Shown here: positions 43,817 to 55,085 of the stretch, in pieces
Position numbering within the stretch: position 1 is the stretch's first letter
Layout: every line of letters starts with the position of its first letter
Source: Rhizopus arrhizus
Taxonomy: Eukaryota; Mucoromycota; Mucoromycetes; Mucorales; Rhizopodaceae
Direction of reading: 5' to 3'
Assembly (NCBI GenBank): GCA_024220505.1
Contig: JAKZZE010000003.1
Coordinates: forward strand, 1,674,001 to 1,738,000
Length of the DNA: 64,000 nt
Program-made: the position numbers and the translations under genes
The notes under the pieces: model-generated
What the model was told of the DNA's origin: nothing
Seen by the model: only the letters and a program-made list of their open reading frames with translations
Databases searched by the model: none

Positions 43817-46800
43817 TTAGTTTTCCAAAGCTTTTGCCAAAAAATCCTTTTCTTGTTGATAATGTTGTTTCTTGTTACCAGTAGCAACAGAAGCAGAAGG
43901 TGCGCGGCCAGCATAAATAGGTGTCTTACCAGCATGATGTTGAGTTTGAGATAAGGAAGTAGTGATGCGAGGTTGGACGTGTTGCCAGGCACCCATGTTC
44001 AAAGGCTCTTCTTGACACCAGACAATGTCGGCATTGGGATACTTATCAGCGTGTTCCTTGACTTGTTCATAAGGGAAGGGGTTCAATTGTTCAACACGGG
44101 AGATAGCAACATCATTAAGTTGCTGTTGTTCACGGGCCTTCAAGAGAGTGTAGTATACTTGACCGGTACACAGGACATGTTTTCTGATCTTTTCGGGTTC
44201 AACAAGGCCTTCGGGGTGTTCTTCAGGCAAGTACAATTGGAAATGACTGTCACCAGTCATTTCTTGCAAGTCGGATTTCACAAGAGGATGACGAAGTAAG
44301 GACTTGGAGAAAGGCATAACCAAGGGCTTACGGAACTGGCGACAGATTTGACGGCGCAAGACATGGAAATATTGAGCGGGTGTAGATGGGTAGACAACTT
44401 GCATATTACAGTCTTGATGCTGTCTTTCCAATTTCTCAGGAGCTGGATAGTCGTAAGGGTAGTCATCACATAATTGAAGATAGCGTTCAATTCTGGCAGA
44501 GGAGTGCTCAGGTCCTTGACCATCATAACCGTGAGGTAAAGACAAGACAAGCCCGGTACGTTGGAGCCATTTTTTTTCACCAGCAGCCAAGAATTGGTCG
44601 ATAATGACTTGAGCAGTATTGGCGAAATCACCAAATTGGGCTTCCCAGACGACAAGCGAGTCAGGGTTGACGAGAGAGTAACCTAACTCAAAACCGAGAA
44701 CACCATATTCAGACAAGGATGAGTTGGAGATAGAAATGATACCCTGTTCAGGACTGATGTGGTTCAAGAGGGTGTGACGGTTACTATTCTTTTGGTCGTG
44801 AAGAATAGCATGACGTTGCGAAAAAGTTCCACGTTCGACATCTTGGCCAGACACACGGACATGTTTACCTTCAGTAAGAAGAGATCCCCAAGCCAAGGCT
44901 TCAGCGGTGGCCCAATCGATACCCTTGCCTTCTTCTATCGATTTTTCACGGTTCTGGAGAATACGCTTCAAGTTGCGGTGAACATTAAAGTTGTGTGGAA
45001 GAGTAGTTAAGGCCTTTCCAACAGTTTGAAGTGTTTCAAGAGCAACACCAGTAGGATAATGAGGCAAGTTTTCTTCGGCTAATTCCTTGGGTGATTTGAA
45101 TCCAGGCCATGAGCTAGACAACCACTCACTAGATTCGGGCTTGTAATCTTTGCTTCGAGAATAGCTTTCTTCAAGAATGTTCCAAACACGTTGTTTATTG
45201 GCAGTGATATCGTCTTCAGTAAGAGAACCCTCTTTCTTCAATTGCTCCTCGTACTTTTTGGCAACAGGTTGTTGCTTACTAACAGCTTCGTACATACGTG
45301 GTTGAGTAAACATGGGTTGATCAGTTTCGTTATGACCATGCTTACGGTAGCAAACCAAATCAATCACAACATCTCTGTGGAAGGTTTGACGCCAGTCAGC
45401 AGCTAATTGCATCACAAAGGTCACAGCTTCAACATCATCACCATTGACATGGAAAACAGGGGCATTGATGGACTTGGCAATATCAGTACAGTAAGGAGTG
45501 GAGCGGCCGTAACGAGGATCTGTTGTAAAACCAATTTGGTTGTTAACAACAACGTGAATTGTACCACCAGTAGAATAAGAAGGAAGGTCATGGAAGCCCA
45601 TTGTTTCATAAACAACACCTTGACCAGCAAAGGCAGCATCACCGTGCATCAAGACAGCCATGGCCTTTTCTCCCTTAGGATCCTTGCCATAGAATTGAAG
45701 AGCATGGGTTTTACCAAGAACAACGGGATCAACAGCTTCCAAGTGAGAAGGATTAGCGACTAATGAAAGGTGGACACGCTTTCCAGAAGGAGTGGGACGA
45801 ACGTAGTTCATGCCAAGATGGTATTTGACGTCACCAGATCCTTCTTCAGAAGGTTCAATGGAGCCACTGAATTCACAGAAAATTGATTCATTAGGCTTAC
45901 GAACAACGTTGGAAAGAACATTCAAACGGCCACGGTGAGGCATACCAATAACAACAGATTCAACACCAAGATCAACGGCACGATCAATCTACATTATATT
46001 TTTAAGTCATCTTTTTTGCATATATCTCTTCAATCTTTGTTTAAACTTACCATCGCCTTCATACCAGGAATCAAAGTCTCACCACCTTCAAGACCGAAAC
46101 GCTTCTCAGAAGGATACTTGGAGGCAACAAAACGTTCAAAGCTGTCTGACCAAGTTAAACGATCAAAAATTACGCGCTTTTCATCAATAGAGTACTTGTA
46201 AGGTTGAGCAGTCTCAATACGTTCACGAATCCAGTCGCATTGGGCACGATCAGGGATATGAATGTATTCTACACCAATAGAACCACCTATGATACCGTCA
46301 AGATTCAAACAGTTATTCTTTGCTTATACTTACAGTAAATTGTTTTTAAATGATCAATGATTTCACGAAGAGTAAGAGTAGCACCAGTACGAGTAAATGC
46401 TGGCAAAATGCCCGGACCAATAGTAAAAGTTCTATCGAGATCAGTGTCTCTGAAGCCATAGTAACCATATTCTAGCTCGGGGGGTGTGGTCGCATCAAGA
46501 TCAGCATGTTGAATGCCGAGAGGATCCAAGTTGGCAACGTGATGGCCACGAACTTGATAAGCTCTCACCAAGAGTTGGATTTTCATGTGATCAATCACCT
46601 CGGTAGAGCCAGCACTGCTCGATATACCATCACCAGGCAAGACAGGTAAACGTGCACTAGCAGAGGGAACTAAAGTAGGGGGCGGTATATAAGCTTGACC
46701 GGGAGAAACACCATTAGCCATGTTTTTGAAATAGACTTGCCATGACAAATGAACTGAAGAAGGATCTCTCAACCATGCTTCATACATTTCCTCAATATAA

Positions 46801-46970
46801 TTTGCAGAGTTGCCATGTAAAAAGCCATCGTTACTCTCAGGTGCTGCAAAACGGGATCGAGTGGTGTGGAAGGAAGCGATAGAAGTGCGAATTGATGACT
46901 GCTTCAATTTGGATAAAATAGAAGGTCGGAGTGTGCTGGACACTTTAGAAATCGTTGACAACCGATACAT
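43817..46970 (-). CDS. KGD1: 2-oxoglutarate dehydrogenase E1 component, mitochondrial
   Basis: Three exons, 46970-46334, 46286-46051 and 45988-43817, give 1,014 aa, the usual length. The N-terminus ([19 protein letters not shown], many Arg/Ser and no acids) is a mitochondrial presequence. The E1 N-terminal block [19 protein letters not shown] is followed by the thiamine-diphosphate domain ([27 protein letters not shown], with [10 protein letters not shown]). The transketolase-like pyrimidine domain holds [14 protein letters not shown] [12 protein letters not shown] and [20 protein letters not shown]. The C-terminal domain ends [15 protein letters not shown] and [16 protein letters not shown]. 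It decarboxylates 2-oxoglutarate in the TCA cycle, working with E2 and E3. Confidence 0.97.
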
Positions 46971-49339
46971 TTTCTAAAGTTTACAATATATACAAAAAGT
47001 TTAAGTGTATAGTATTTATAAATGAAATGTATAGGATGAAAGTTATATTGTGTAGAATTGTATTTAAATATTTTTTTTCGTGACGTATTTGTGTGTCTGT
47101 TTCGCCGAATTACGTAAATACAGTTATTTCACTTACAATTTGCACATTTTCAGAATTTTAAAGTATAGTTGAATAACAGTTTTAGATAGTCACTAATTTT
47201 CACTAAATTGTCAAATGGTTACTCTAAGCTACAATTAAAATATTATAATAGTTCTTTTTAAATATGTTTCTGGCTTAAAGTAAAAATGCATAACAGTCCA
47301 AAATACCGTGATAAACTCAAACTTGACAAATTATAAAATTAAAACTGCCAAATGAAGTTGAAAAGTTCCGAAAAAAAAGGCCGTCAATTTATTTTATGAT
47401 TTCTAAAAATCATCGCCAATCTTTTCCCAACAGACTGTGTATGTGGAAAGATCATCCCAGCCAATTGTTTGGAGATATTTAAAGTTTGTTTCCTTATAAA
47501 AATAGCTGTACAGTAGCAGGGTTGGTTCCTGCAGTGTACAAATGTATAAAATAAAGGAACTGTATTCCCAACATACTGATTTTTGTAAATTATATACAAA
47601 AATATAGATGAACATGCGATGCCTCTTTTTACAACAAGGAATCTTATTCATGGCAATCAAAGATGTTCATTCTTGACTGGTTGTTTACTTTATCATAGAT
47701 ACGAAAAGCTTCACAAGAATGAAAAGACATGCGCTCAAACTTCCCAGAGAATGTTATCTGCACATCTAACATCTTTTAGACAGCCACTCCCTCAATTGTA
47801 AGAAAGAATAAATATCTTGAATATATAAGAATGTTGACCTTTAGGATCTCAAAAGCTATATGCGTGAATCGCAAGGAGAAAAAAAAAAATTACGGAATCC
47901 GTTGAATTGCCAGATTTAGTTTTATTCCGGATGTGGGGTAAATTATGTTATGAAAGAGGGAAATTAAACCCAGTACCTATATGCACTGTTAAATAATACT
48001 TTTATTTAAAGGCTTAAATGAGCATACGGTGCTTCAAGACATCACAATTACCCAAGCCAAACCAAATGAGATGTAAAAGAAGCTAAAAAACTCCGTATGG
48101 AAGCAAGGGTAAAAAAAAAATTTTTTTTGGCCAAACTAACTCAATTAATGGGCACTCTGTGAAAAAAAAAGATTTATTAAATGGCCTATCTAGCAGGGCA
48201 ATTGCTAAATTTAGTCGTAGAGTACCTATAAAAGCCTTACAATTATAATTATCTTTTAATTTGTAACTAAATCTTCTTCCAAAACCTATCTTACGGTTTA
48301 TAGTATAAAAATATAAGTGCACTAGAATGTACAAAGAATATTATTGAAGAGGACAAGCGACCAATTTTTATTTTATGCATTACTAGGTATTTCATTGCTT
48401 CAGATGGTGTACACAGAGACTCTATCAGCTATTCGTATGTAAAGCTTCCAGTTTTGTTGAAATTTTTGGGAAATTCTGCTGTTTCTAATTTAGATATTCA
48501 TATATTTATAAGTGCATATTACAAGCTTTGCTAGCTTTTTCAATTGTCATCTTGTTTATAAAAGAATACTTAAAGTTTTAAATAAAATCTGGCAACCTTA
48601 AAGACTTTGGACTTGCTTTGTTTTGTTAGTTACTTATAGTTTTGTTTACCTCAATATAAACGATTGTACATTGATAGTTTAAAAATTCTTGTATATTCGA
48701 AAACCAGGCTCACTTCAAGCTGTCCTCCCCTGAACTCTTCGATAGCCTACCATCTGTACCATCCTTTATGAACCGGACTACCTCCAACATGCAAAAGTGC
48801 CACTTCAACTAGATCAAATTCGCCTTGATTGATTCCTCTCATCTCTGCACCAGTTTTTCTAACATTTACACTTACTTCCCTTCCTTCCCCATCATCTTTA
48901 CCCTTGATCCTATAAAGAGTTTTTTAGCTTCTATTCCCTCTTCTGATCTGCCTCAGTCGAAAATGATGTGTAGTTGGACATAATGTACCTAATTGAGGTT
49001 TAAATTATTTATAAAAAACTCTTATTTCAATGTATATGAGGCACAGTTTATTTATTACTCATTCAAAGTATACAGAAATTAAAAGGTTGAAGCTCATTTT
49101 TCCTGCCGTTGCAGTACAATTTTACATGTAAGTATTTGCATAGAAAGAAGAGTATAACTCAATCTAATTATTTTCCTGACTTGGCTGATAGTTTTATGTA
49201 AGGCTAACATCATATGAATATGATATTCAGTATTGATATGAAATTTAATACAGGACATTGTTTTTCGAACTCAGCCGACGAACACCTCTTTTTATGCTTA
49301 TTAAACCCAAATACAACCTTTTTCCCACTGCTTATAATT
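46971..49339. other. Long AT-rich intergenic region with faint coding relics
   Basis: Largely low-complexity AT-rich DNA upstream of KGD1. Two minus-strand stretches read like former protein without starts or known domains: 47,590-47,403 (YKETNFKYLQTIGWDD) and 48,913-48,765 (EGREVSVNVRKTGAEMRG, ending GSPVHKGWYRW). No tRNA or other RNA gene recognised. Confidence 0.4.
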
Positions 49340-50207
49340 ATGAGTGAAGCAATAACTGCAGCATGTTGTATTATTGGAGACGAAATATTATCAGGAAAAA
49401 CACAGGACACCAATTCTCACTATTTGGGTAATTGCAATGAACTTTTATCCTTTTAGTGATCGTACGGTTCATGCATTTTATAGCAAAGACACTATTCAGT
49501 TTAGGAATTGAGCTAAAATGTGTTCAAATTATTGGCGACAATAGAGAAGACATTATAAAGTCTGTCAGGAAGTTATCATCAACATATGATATAGTATTTA
49601 CTAGTGGTGGAATAGGTGAAGAAGAAGAGGGTCAGAATAAGTTTTTAACATAAAACATCTAGGTCCAACACATGATGATATAACCTACGAGGCAATAGCA
49701 GCTGCTTATGGCCTTGAATTAAAGTTGGACAGAGAAACATATGAATATTTTAAAAAACAACTCGAAAAAGGAAAATTAAAAATGACCAAGAATCATGCCC
49801 GCATGGCTACATTTCCATACCCAGCACAGTTATTGAAAGAGAAAAAAGATATACCAGTTCCGATTGTTGTTGTAAATGAAAACATTCATATACTTCCTGG
49901 TGTACCTGTGCTTTTCAAAATTTTACTCAATTCACTTCAAACGCGTCTTGCATTAATGTCAGGATCAAAGTTTTATAGAAATGAAATAGCTACAAAACAA
50001 ACTGAAGTGATGATTGCAGATATTCTAACAGAAATACAATCTCTAGCAATAAATGAAGTGAAAATCGGCAGCTATCCTTTATGGAAAGATAAGGATGGTA
50101 TACAAGTGATAATAAGCGTTTCTGGCAAAGATCAATTAAAAGTAGACAAAGTCAGTCAAGAAATCATGACGAAAACAAATGGATGGTTGTACAGCAGTCT
50201 TCTTTAA
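49340..50207 (+). CDS. MoaB/CinA-like molybdopterin-binding-domain protein
   Basis: Three exons, 49340-49427, 49484-49615 and 49663-50207, give 254 aa; the second intron is only 47 nt. The start MSEAITAACCIIGDEILSGK carries the family's GDEIL motif. It is followed by LGIELKCVQIIGDNREDI, DIVFTSGGIGPTHDDITYEA (the SGGxGPTxDD signature) and LPGVPVLFKILL. These are the MoCF_biosynth domain motifs shared by MogA/MoaB, CinA and the N-terminal half of animal FAD synthase. The FAD-synthase PAPS-reductase half is absent. An earlier in-frame ATG at about 49214 is less likely. The stop is 1 nt from the stop of the next, opposite-strand gene. Confidence 0.88.
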
Positions 50208-50208
50208 T

Positions 50209-51408
50209 TCAAGGTTTCCAATAAACAACTCTATTTTTCCCTTCAAATGCTAAATAATCTGTTTTAACCTCTCCACTTGGCACATTCTTCTCACAAATAT
50301 ATTGTATCAATTGTTCTGTTGTCATGACCACCTTCCCCGATTTCAACTTTCTTGATTGATTCTCTTGGCTAAACACACAGCAGGGTATGACAGCGAATGG
50401 TTTACGCAGCCTGATCGCCATATCTACAATCGGTATAGTTGCTTGATCTGGGTGGAGACCAATTAATAAAGATGCGCTAGAGACCAGCTCCTGATGTTCT
50501 TTAAGAAATGAGTTATCAAAATAGGTATACATGTATTGAGGTTCGACTGAGTATGGCCAATGCTCAAAGTCAATGGTAATTTGTTGATTTTCCCAGTTTG
50601 GACGTTCAAGTGACCCAGATTCGAATCGATACATGAGTCTCCTAAGACGTACAAACCAGCTATTTGTTCGCTTTCTCTCTTGTGGTTCAATCACAACAGA
50701 AGGAACACCAAACCCACGACTCAGGAACATGGAGACTTCTCCTTTCCCTGCGGCAATGTCCAACACGATACCAGGATGCGCTAATTCTTGTTCAAATGTT
50801 TTTTGTATCCATGCTGCAAAAACCAAAGCTCTCAGTGCATGTGGCTTTTTAGAAGTATGTGGATCATTTGGATCGTGTGTTGCCTTGAGGCGGTTTTCTG
50901 TTCGTTCAGTTATCCATGCTTGTCTCTGCTCTTCTAATTCTTTCCCTGAAGGATGAAGAAATGGACAGGCGTCGCCTTTGATGCAGACGTTCTTATTCAC
51001 CCAGAACTTGCATAAAATTGTTGATTTCGCTAAAAAAGCACCATCTCTTTGTCGAATGTCTGTCTTTTCCTTCGTAGTAGCCAACGGTCGATCCTGAACA
51101 AATGGCAGGTCACCCGTATACACTTTTACTACTTTCACTGGTCGATTTGACTGCCAAACCTTGTAATCTTTATTTTGCTGTTCAGAAGGATCGAGTGGCT
51201 GACCTACTTGGACTTGAATGACTTGACCAGGCTTGCAGGCCTTGTAGGATCCTTGAACTTCAAAATCGGTTTGACTTTTGTCATCACTTCGAAAGTAAAT
51301 TTGAGACTTCTGAGATCCGTCAATTGGTTGGATATCGATGAAAAACAATTGCCTGGTTAATTTGCGCCGGTGCCTCACTTGTCCAGTGATTTCACAGATT
51401 ATTTCCAT
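50209..51408 (-). CDS. CCCH zinc-finger SAM-dependent methyltransferase
   Basis: Intronless frame of 399 aa from the ATG at 51408 (MEIICEITGQVRHRR); six extra codons upstream start with a non-ATG codon. Residues 1-110 are beta-rich (LTRQLFFIDIQPIDGSQKSQ), reminiscent of an OB-like fold. A C-x8-C-x5-C-x3-H finger follows at about 137-155 (CKFWVNKNVCIKGDACPFLH). The methyltransferase core has GIVLDIAAGKGEVSMFLSRG (SAM-binding motif I) and VVIEPQERK (acidic loop end). A late block reads AVIPCCVFSQ. A CCCH finger fused to a Rossmann methyltransferase suggests an RNA substrate, probably tRNA; this is inference. Start codons of this gene and MZT1 lie 69 bp apart. Confidence 0.8.
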   Translation of the reverse strand: MEIICEITGQVRHRRKLTRQLFFIDIQPIDGSQKSQIYFRSDDKSQTDFEVQGSYKACKPGQVIQVQVGQPLDPSEQQNKDYKVWQSNRPVKVVKVYTGDLPFVQDRPLATTKEKTDIRQRDGAFLAKSTILCKFWVNKNVCIKGDACPFLHPSGKELEEQRQAWITERTENRLKATHDPNDPHTSKKPHALRALVFAAWIQKTFEQELAHPGIVLDIAAGKGEVSMFLSRGFGVPSVVIEPQERKRTNSWFVRLRRLMYRFESGSLERPNWENQQITIDFEHWPYSVEPQYMYTYFDNSFLKEHQELVSSASLLIGLHPDQATIPIVDMAIRLRKPFAVIPCCVFSQENQSRKLKSGKVVMTTEQLIQYICEKNVPSGEVKTDYLAFEGKNRVVYWKP

Positions 51409-51477
51409 GTAAAAAAAAAAAAACAAAAGGTCAATGTGACGTTCAACGATTTTTCTTTTTTGGAATATTTTAACTTA
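51409..51477. promoter_or_regulatory. 69-bp bidirectional promoter region
   Basis: The complete interval between the methyltransferase ATG (51408, minus) and the MZT1 ATG (51478, plus). It contains an A-rich tract (about 51410-51428) and a T-rich stretch (51451-51460), consistent with a nucleosome-depleted shared promoter. No TATA box is convincing. Confidence 0.5.
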
Positions 51478-51792
51478 ATGGAACCAACAAGAAATCTTGA
51501 AGTGAAAGAGACCATCGACAGTAAAGAACAAGATTATATGAATGTTTTAACCACTGCTTACAACATTGTATTATAGTATTACATGAAATGGCAACTATTT
51601 TAAATACAGGTCTTGATCGGGATACTGTTGCCTTGTGTATATCTTTATGTGAAAGAGGTGCAAATCCAGAAGCACTAGCGGTAAAATTTCTTTGGGTTAT
51701 AAAAATGACTTTCTCTAAATCTCCACTCTCTTTTATAGACTGTGATAAAAGATCTACAAGAACGACAAGCAACCAAGAAACGAAACGATTAA
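51478..51792 (+). CDS. MZT1: Mitotic-spindle organizing protein 1 (gamma-tubulin complex factor)
   Basis: Three exons, 51478-51520, 51577-51680 and 51739-51792, give 66 aa. The joined sequence reads [18 protein letters not shown], then [20 protein letters not shown], then [14 protein letters not shown]. This aligns over its whole length with MZT1/GIP1, which use the same LNTGLD and G-x-NPEALA motifs. Without the first intron (GTAAAG...TATAG, 56 nt) a stop follows in frame, so splicing decides the model. MZT1 binds GCP proteins to activate gamma-tubulin complexes at spindle pole bodies. It is transcribed toward the PNKP gene. Confidence 0.92.
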
Positions 51793-51869
51793 TAATCCCA
51801 CCTTATTTATACCCTCTAAAAAAAATAAATGATATTTTTGTCTTGCTTTATTTTAGTCTACATTAATTC

Positions 51870-53294
51870 ATGAAACGCGTATCTGACCGCAGCAGCCCTG
51901 AACAAAATAAAAGAGCCAAAAAAGGTAGCGTTTCCTTTTGAGCAAGCACTTTTGGCTGGACTAACAAAGAAAAACAGAACACCCTTTTTTCAGCATGCGT
52001 TCACCCAGTAATAAATCAATCAAGTGGATCAATGCTTTAGATACAGTTTTAATTGGCAAAACCAAAGGAAATGAATCTAAAAGAAATAAAATCGCAGCAT
52101 TCGATCTTGTAAGATATAAATGGTGCTTTAGAAAGAAATTTAATCTTGTATGTAGGATGGCACACTGATTTTGACCCAGAGTGGACATGTTTTTGCAAAA
52201 GATGAGCATGACTGGCGTTGGTGGCATCCTAATTTGCCAAAACGCATTGAAGAACTACATGCAGAAGGGTAAAATGAAAAAGTGAAATATTATTCTTTAT
52301 AACTTAGCAATTAACAATAGTTATGAAATTGTTGTTTTTTCAAACCAAAATGGACTCAACTCGGAAAAAAAGCTTCAAAGCTTCAAAATTAAGATAGGAA
52401 ACATATTGAATCAACTTACTACCCCTGTATTTTTTATGGCAGCAGTAGCAAAGGACAAGTATAGGAAACCGATGACAGGCATGTGGGATTGGTTTGTAGA
52501 ACACCATGGCGAATCTATTCAGAAAGATACGAGCTTTTATGTCGGCGATGCTGCAGGCAGAGAACGGAAACCTAAAAAAGACCATTCATGTGATGATAGA
52601 AAGTTTGCATACAATATTGGTATCTCATTTCATACACCCGAGGAATTCTTTTTGAACGAGCCAAAAGCTGCATTCAAATGGTGGGGATTTAACGCGAAAG
52701 AACATCCAACTAACTGTAAGTAATTTGGCATTCTTTTCGTATTGTATTTAGCTTTTTCTTTATAAAATTCATATAGTGCCTGCTTTCTCTCCACCTTCTC
52801 CTTTGTTCCCTGCGTCTGACAAGAATGAATTAATTTTATGTGTTGGGTATCCAGCCAGTGGAAAAACCAGTTTTGTTAAAAAGCATCTTGTACCTAAAGG
52901 ATATATTTACGTAAATCAAGACGAATTAAAAACAAGGGACAAGTGTATCAAAGCATGTCAGGAAGCATTAAAAAATCAACAGTCAGTTGTGATTGACAAT
53001 ACAAATCCTGAAATAGCAACACGTCAGTCATACATCAATCTTGCTAGAAAAGCAAATGTACCTGTACGATGCCTCTATTTTGGTCAAAATGAAGATTTAG
53101 CGCAGCATAACAACTACTATAGAGCAATTCATAAATCTAACCGAGATTTGATTAGCAGTATTGTATTCAGAACATTCAAATCCAAATTCCAGGAACCTAC
53201 TTTAAAAGAGGGCTTTTCAGAGATAAAACATGTTAATTTCGTGTTTGATGGGAACGAGAGCGACTATGAAGAATGGAAAAAATGGTGGATATAA
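51870..53294 (+). CDS. PNKP: Polynucleotide kinase 3'-phosphatase
   Basis: Core exons are 51995-52108, 52156-52268, 52321-52715 and 52777-53294. The phosphatase half has the HAD motif AAFDLDGTLILTQSGHVF, EIVVFSNQNGLN and FYVGDAAGRERKPKKDHSCD. The kinase half has the P-loop VGYPASGKTSF and DNTNPEIATRQSYI. There is no FHA domain, as in fission yeast Pnk1. The enzyme repairs strand-break ends with 3'-phosphate and 5'-OH. The first exon 51870-51924 (MKRVSDRSSPEQNKRAKK) looks like the usual basic N-terminus, but its A6-run leaves it one base out of phase with the next exon; otherwise the start is the ATG at 51995. Confidence 0.9.
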
Positions 53295-53368
53295 AATATG
53301 TACAAGCAAAAATCTTTATTAAATAAAGTGTAAAGTAAAATTGCAAGAAGATGTATTTGGTATCTTTT

Positions 53369-54893
53369 TTATTCTGCTCCTGTGTGAGGTTCGTAGCCTC
53401 TACCTCTACCTCTTCCACGTGGAGCTCCTCTTCCGCCTCTGCCTCGCATGTATCTTCCTCGACTTCCTCTTCTAAATCCGCGTGGGGCTGTTCCTCTTCC
53501 TCTTCCGTAAAAACTGTTGTTGTCTGAATTTCTCACTCTCCAATTGTCAGCAGAAATATCTGATTCGGTGTACTTTTTGTCAGAATCGGTCTCTTCCCTG
53601 ATTTCTGCAAATTCGTCTTCATTGGCTTGAAAACCTTCTTCCTCTTCTTTCATGATCTCCTCTACATCTGTAGTACTATTGCCCTTCGTCTCTTTTACTT
53701 CACTATATTCTGCATCTACAGTACCATCTTTGATCTCCTTTGCGTGTTTTCCCTCAATGTTATCAAACTCTCCCATTTCAGTATGGGCACCTAATTCTTC
53801 TTTTATTTCTGCTTGGACGTCATTATTATCATATTCATCCTTTTCACTTGCTTTACTGCTTTTTTTGCTCAAGATTTCATCCGTAGAGTAATCCTGGTAT
53901 CCATTTTGTTTGAGAACAAATACATCTTCATTGTTTGCATATTCTTGTTCCATTTGATTGACTGGTTCATTTTCTTGGCTAAGAGGAACAGATAGTTTTT
54001 TGGAATCTTCTGAAGCAGGTGAGGTGACATTACCTGGTGCTAATTTATATGTTTTAGTACTTAAAGAGGAAAGGCAGTCAGCACAAACCTGCTTCATCAG
54101 CTGGTATAACAAGCCAGTTGGCATCATTTGATTTGACTTTTTCTAAAGCTCTTTGTTCATCTATGGTATTATTCCAAATATCATCAAACAGTGTCTTTAG
54201 CTGCTTAAAAGTAACATTTTTTGTTACAATGTCTTCTGAACCCATTTCAAACTTTTTCAAAGCATCAAATATAAATCTTCTTTTGAAAGATCGACTTTTG
54301 TAAGAAGGATCTTTTGCTGCATAAACAGATGCACCAATAAGTTGATCGCAAAAATCAGTAACAGCGAATAGTTTGTCTGAAGCATTATCCACTTCAATAG
54401 CTGAAAAAAGGCCATGCTGAGCAAGTCGAACGATATAAAAGAACTGTAATAAGGCTAATGTTTGATTTTCTACTTTGTATTTAATCTCTCTTTCGATATA
54501 ATTTTCGTGATAGGCGCGTAATTTATCTTTCATAGCTGAGTCCGTCTGATGATGATATGTGTGTATTTTTAATAAAATATGTGTACCTATTTTTCATAAA
54601 CAAACTTACTAGTTTTGTTAAAGTAGTTTGGTATCGTTCAAGACAAGCCTTTGTTACTTGTTTTTTCATTTCTTCTTCTTGGTTTAATTCTTTTCCATTT
54701 ACTTCTAGCTCATCCTATTTTAAGGAGTTTGTTGTTGTTATTTAAATATTTATGCTTGAATAATTACCAGCTCTGCTTGAAGTAAGCTTATTTCAATTTG
54801 AATTTGTTCAATGTGAGGATGTATTGGTGGTGGTTGTAAACTTCTCTTTTTAATTATTTTTTTAAAAGGCTTTTTAACTTTATGCTCACTCAT
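53369..54893 (-). CDS. Caprin-like RGG-box RNA-binding protein
   Basis: Four exons, 54893-54768, 54714-54610, 54545-54089 and 54039-53369, give 452 aa. A basic start (MSEHKVKKPFKKIIKKRS) is followed by a predicted coiled coil (HIEQIQIEISLLQAELDELEV, then GKELNQEEEMKKQVTKACLE). A helical domain comes next (LALLQFFYIVRLAQHGLFSA to KSNDANWLVIPAD). The second half is highly acidic, and the tail is a long RGG box (FYGRGRGTAPRGFRRGSRGR). Coiled coil, helical domain and RGG tail match caprin-family translation regulators of RNP granules; the family call is inference. The last intron has a TACTAAAAC branch site. It is convergent with PNKP (74 bp). Confidence 0.75.
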
Positions 54894-55085
54894 TCCTGCA
54901 ATTGTAATAGGAGAAAAAGAGCGAAAATGAAAAGAATTTTAAATTACTTTTATGGGAAATAACGAGATTGAACAAGCCACTTTCCCATCATCACTTTCCT
55001 AATTTGATCAGTACGACTTGAGCTTAAATACAGACAAATTACATGATCTTCTCTTTCTCTCTCTTTTTTTCCTATTTTTGTGTTT
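54894..55085. promoter_or_regulatory. 192-bp divergent promoter region
   Basis: It lies between the starts of the caprin-like gene (minus) and the glycosyltransferase gene (plus). AT-rich, with a CT-rich tract (about 55052-55071) near the plus-strand start. No defined operator seen. Confidence 0.45.

Noticed and set aside
51560..51590. 8-bp tandem duplication (GTATTATA/GTATTACA) that seemed to frameshift MZT1
   Set aside because: A 56-nt intron from 51521 to 51576 removes the first copy and yields a protein aligning fully with MZT1, so there is no frameshift.
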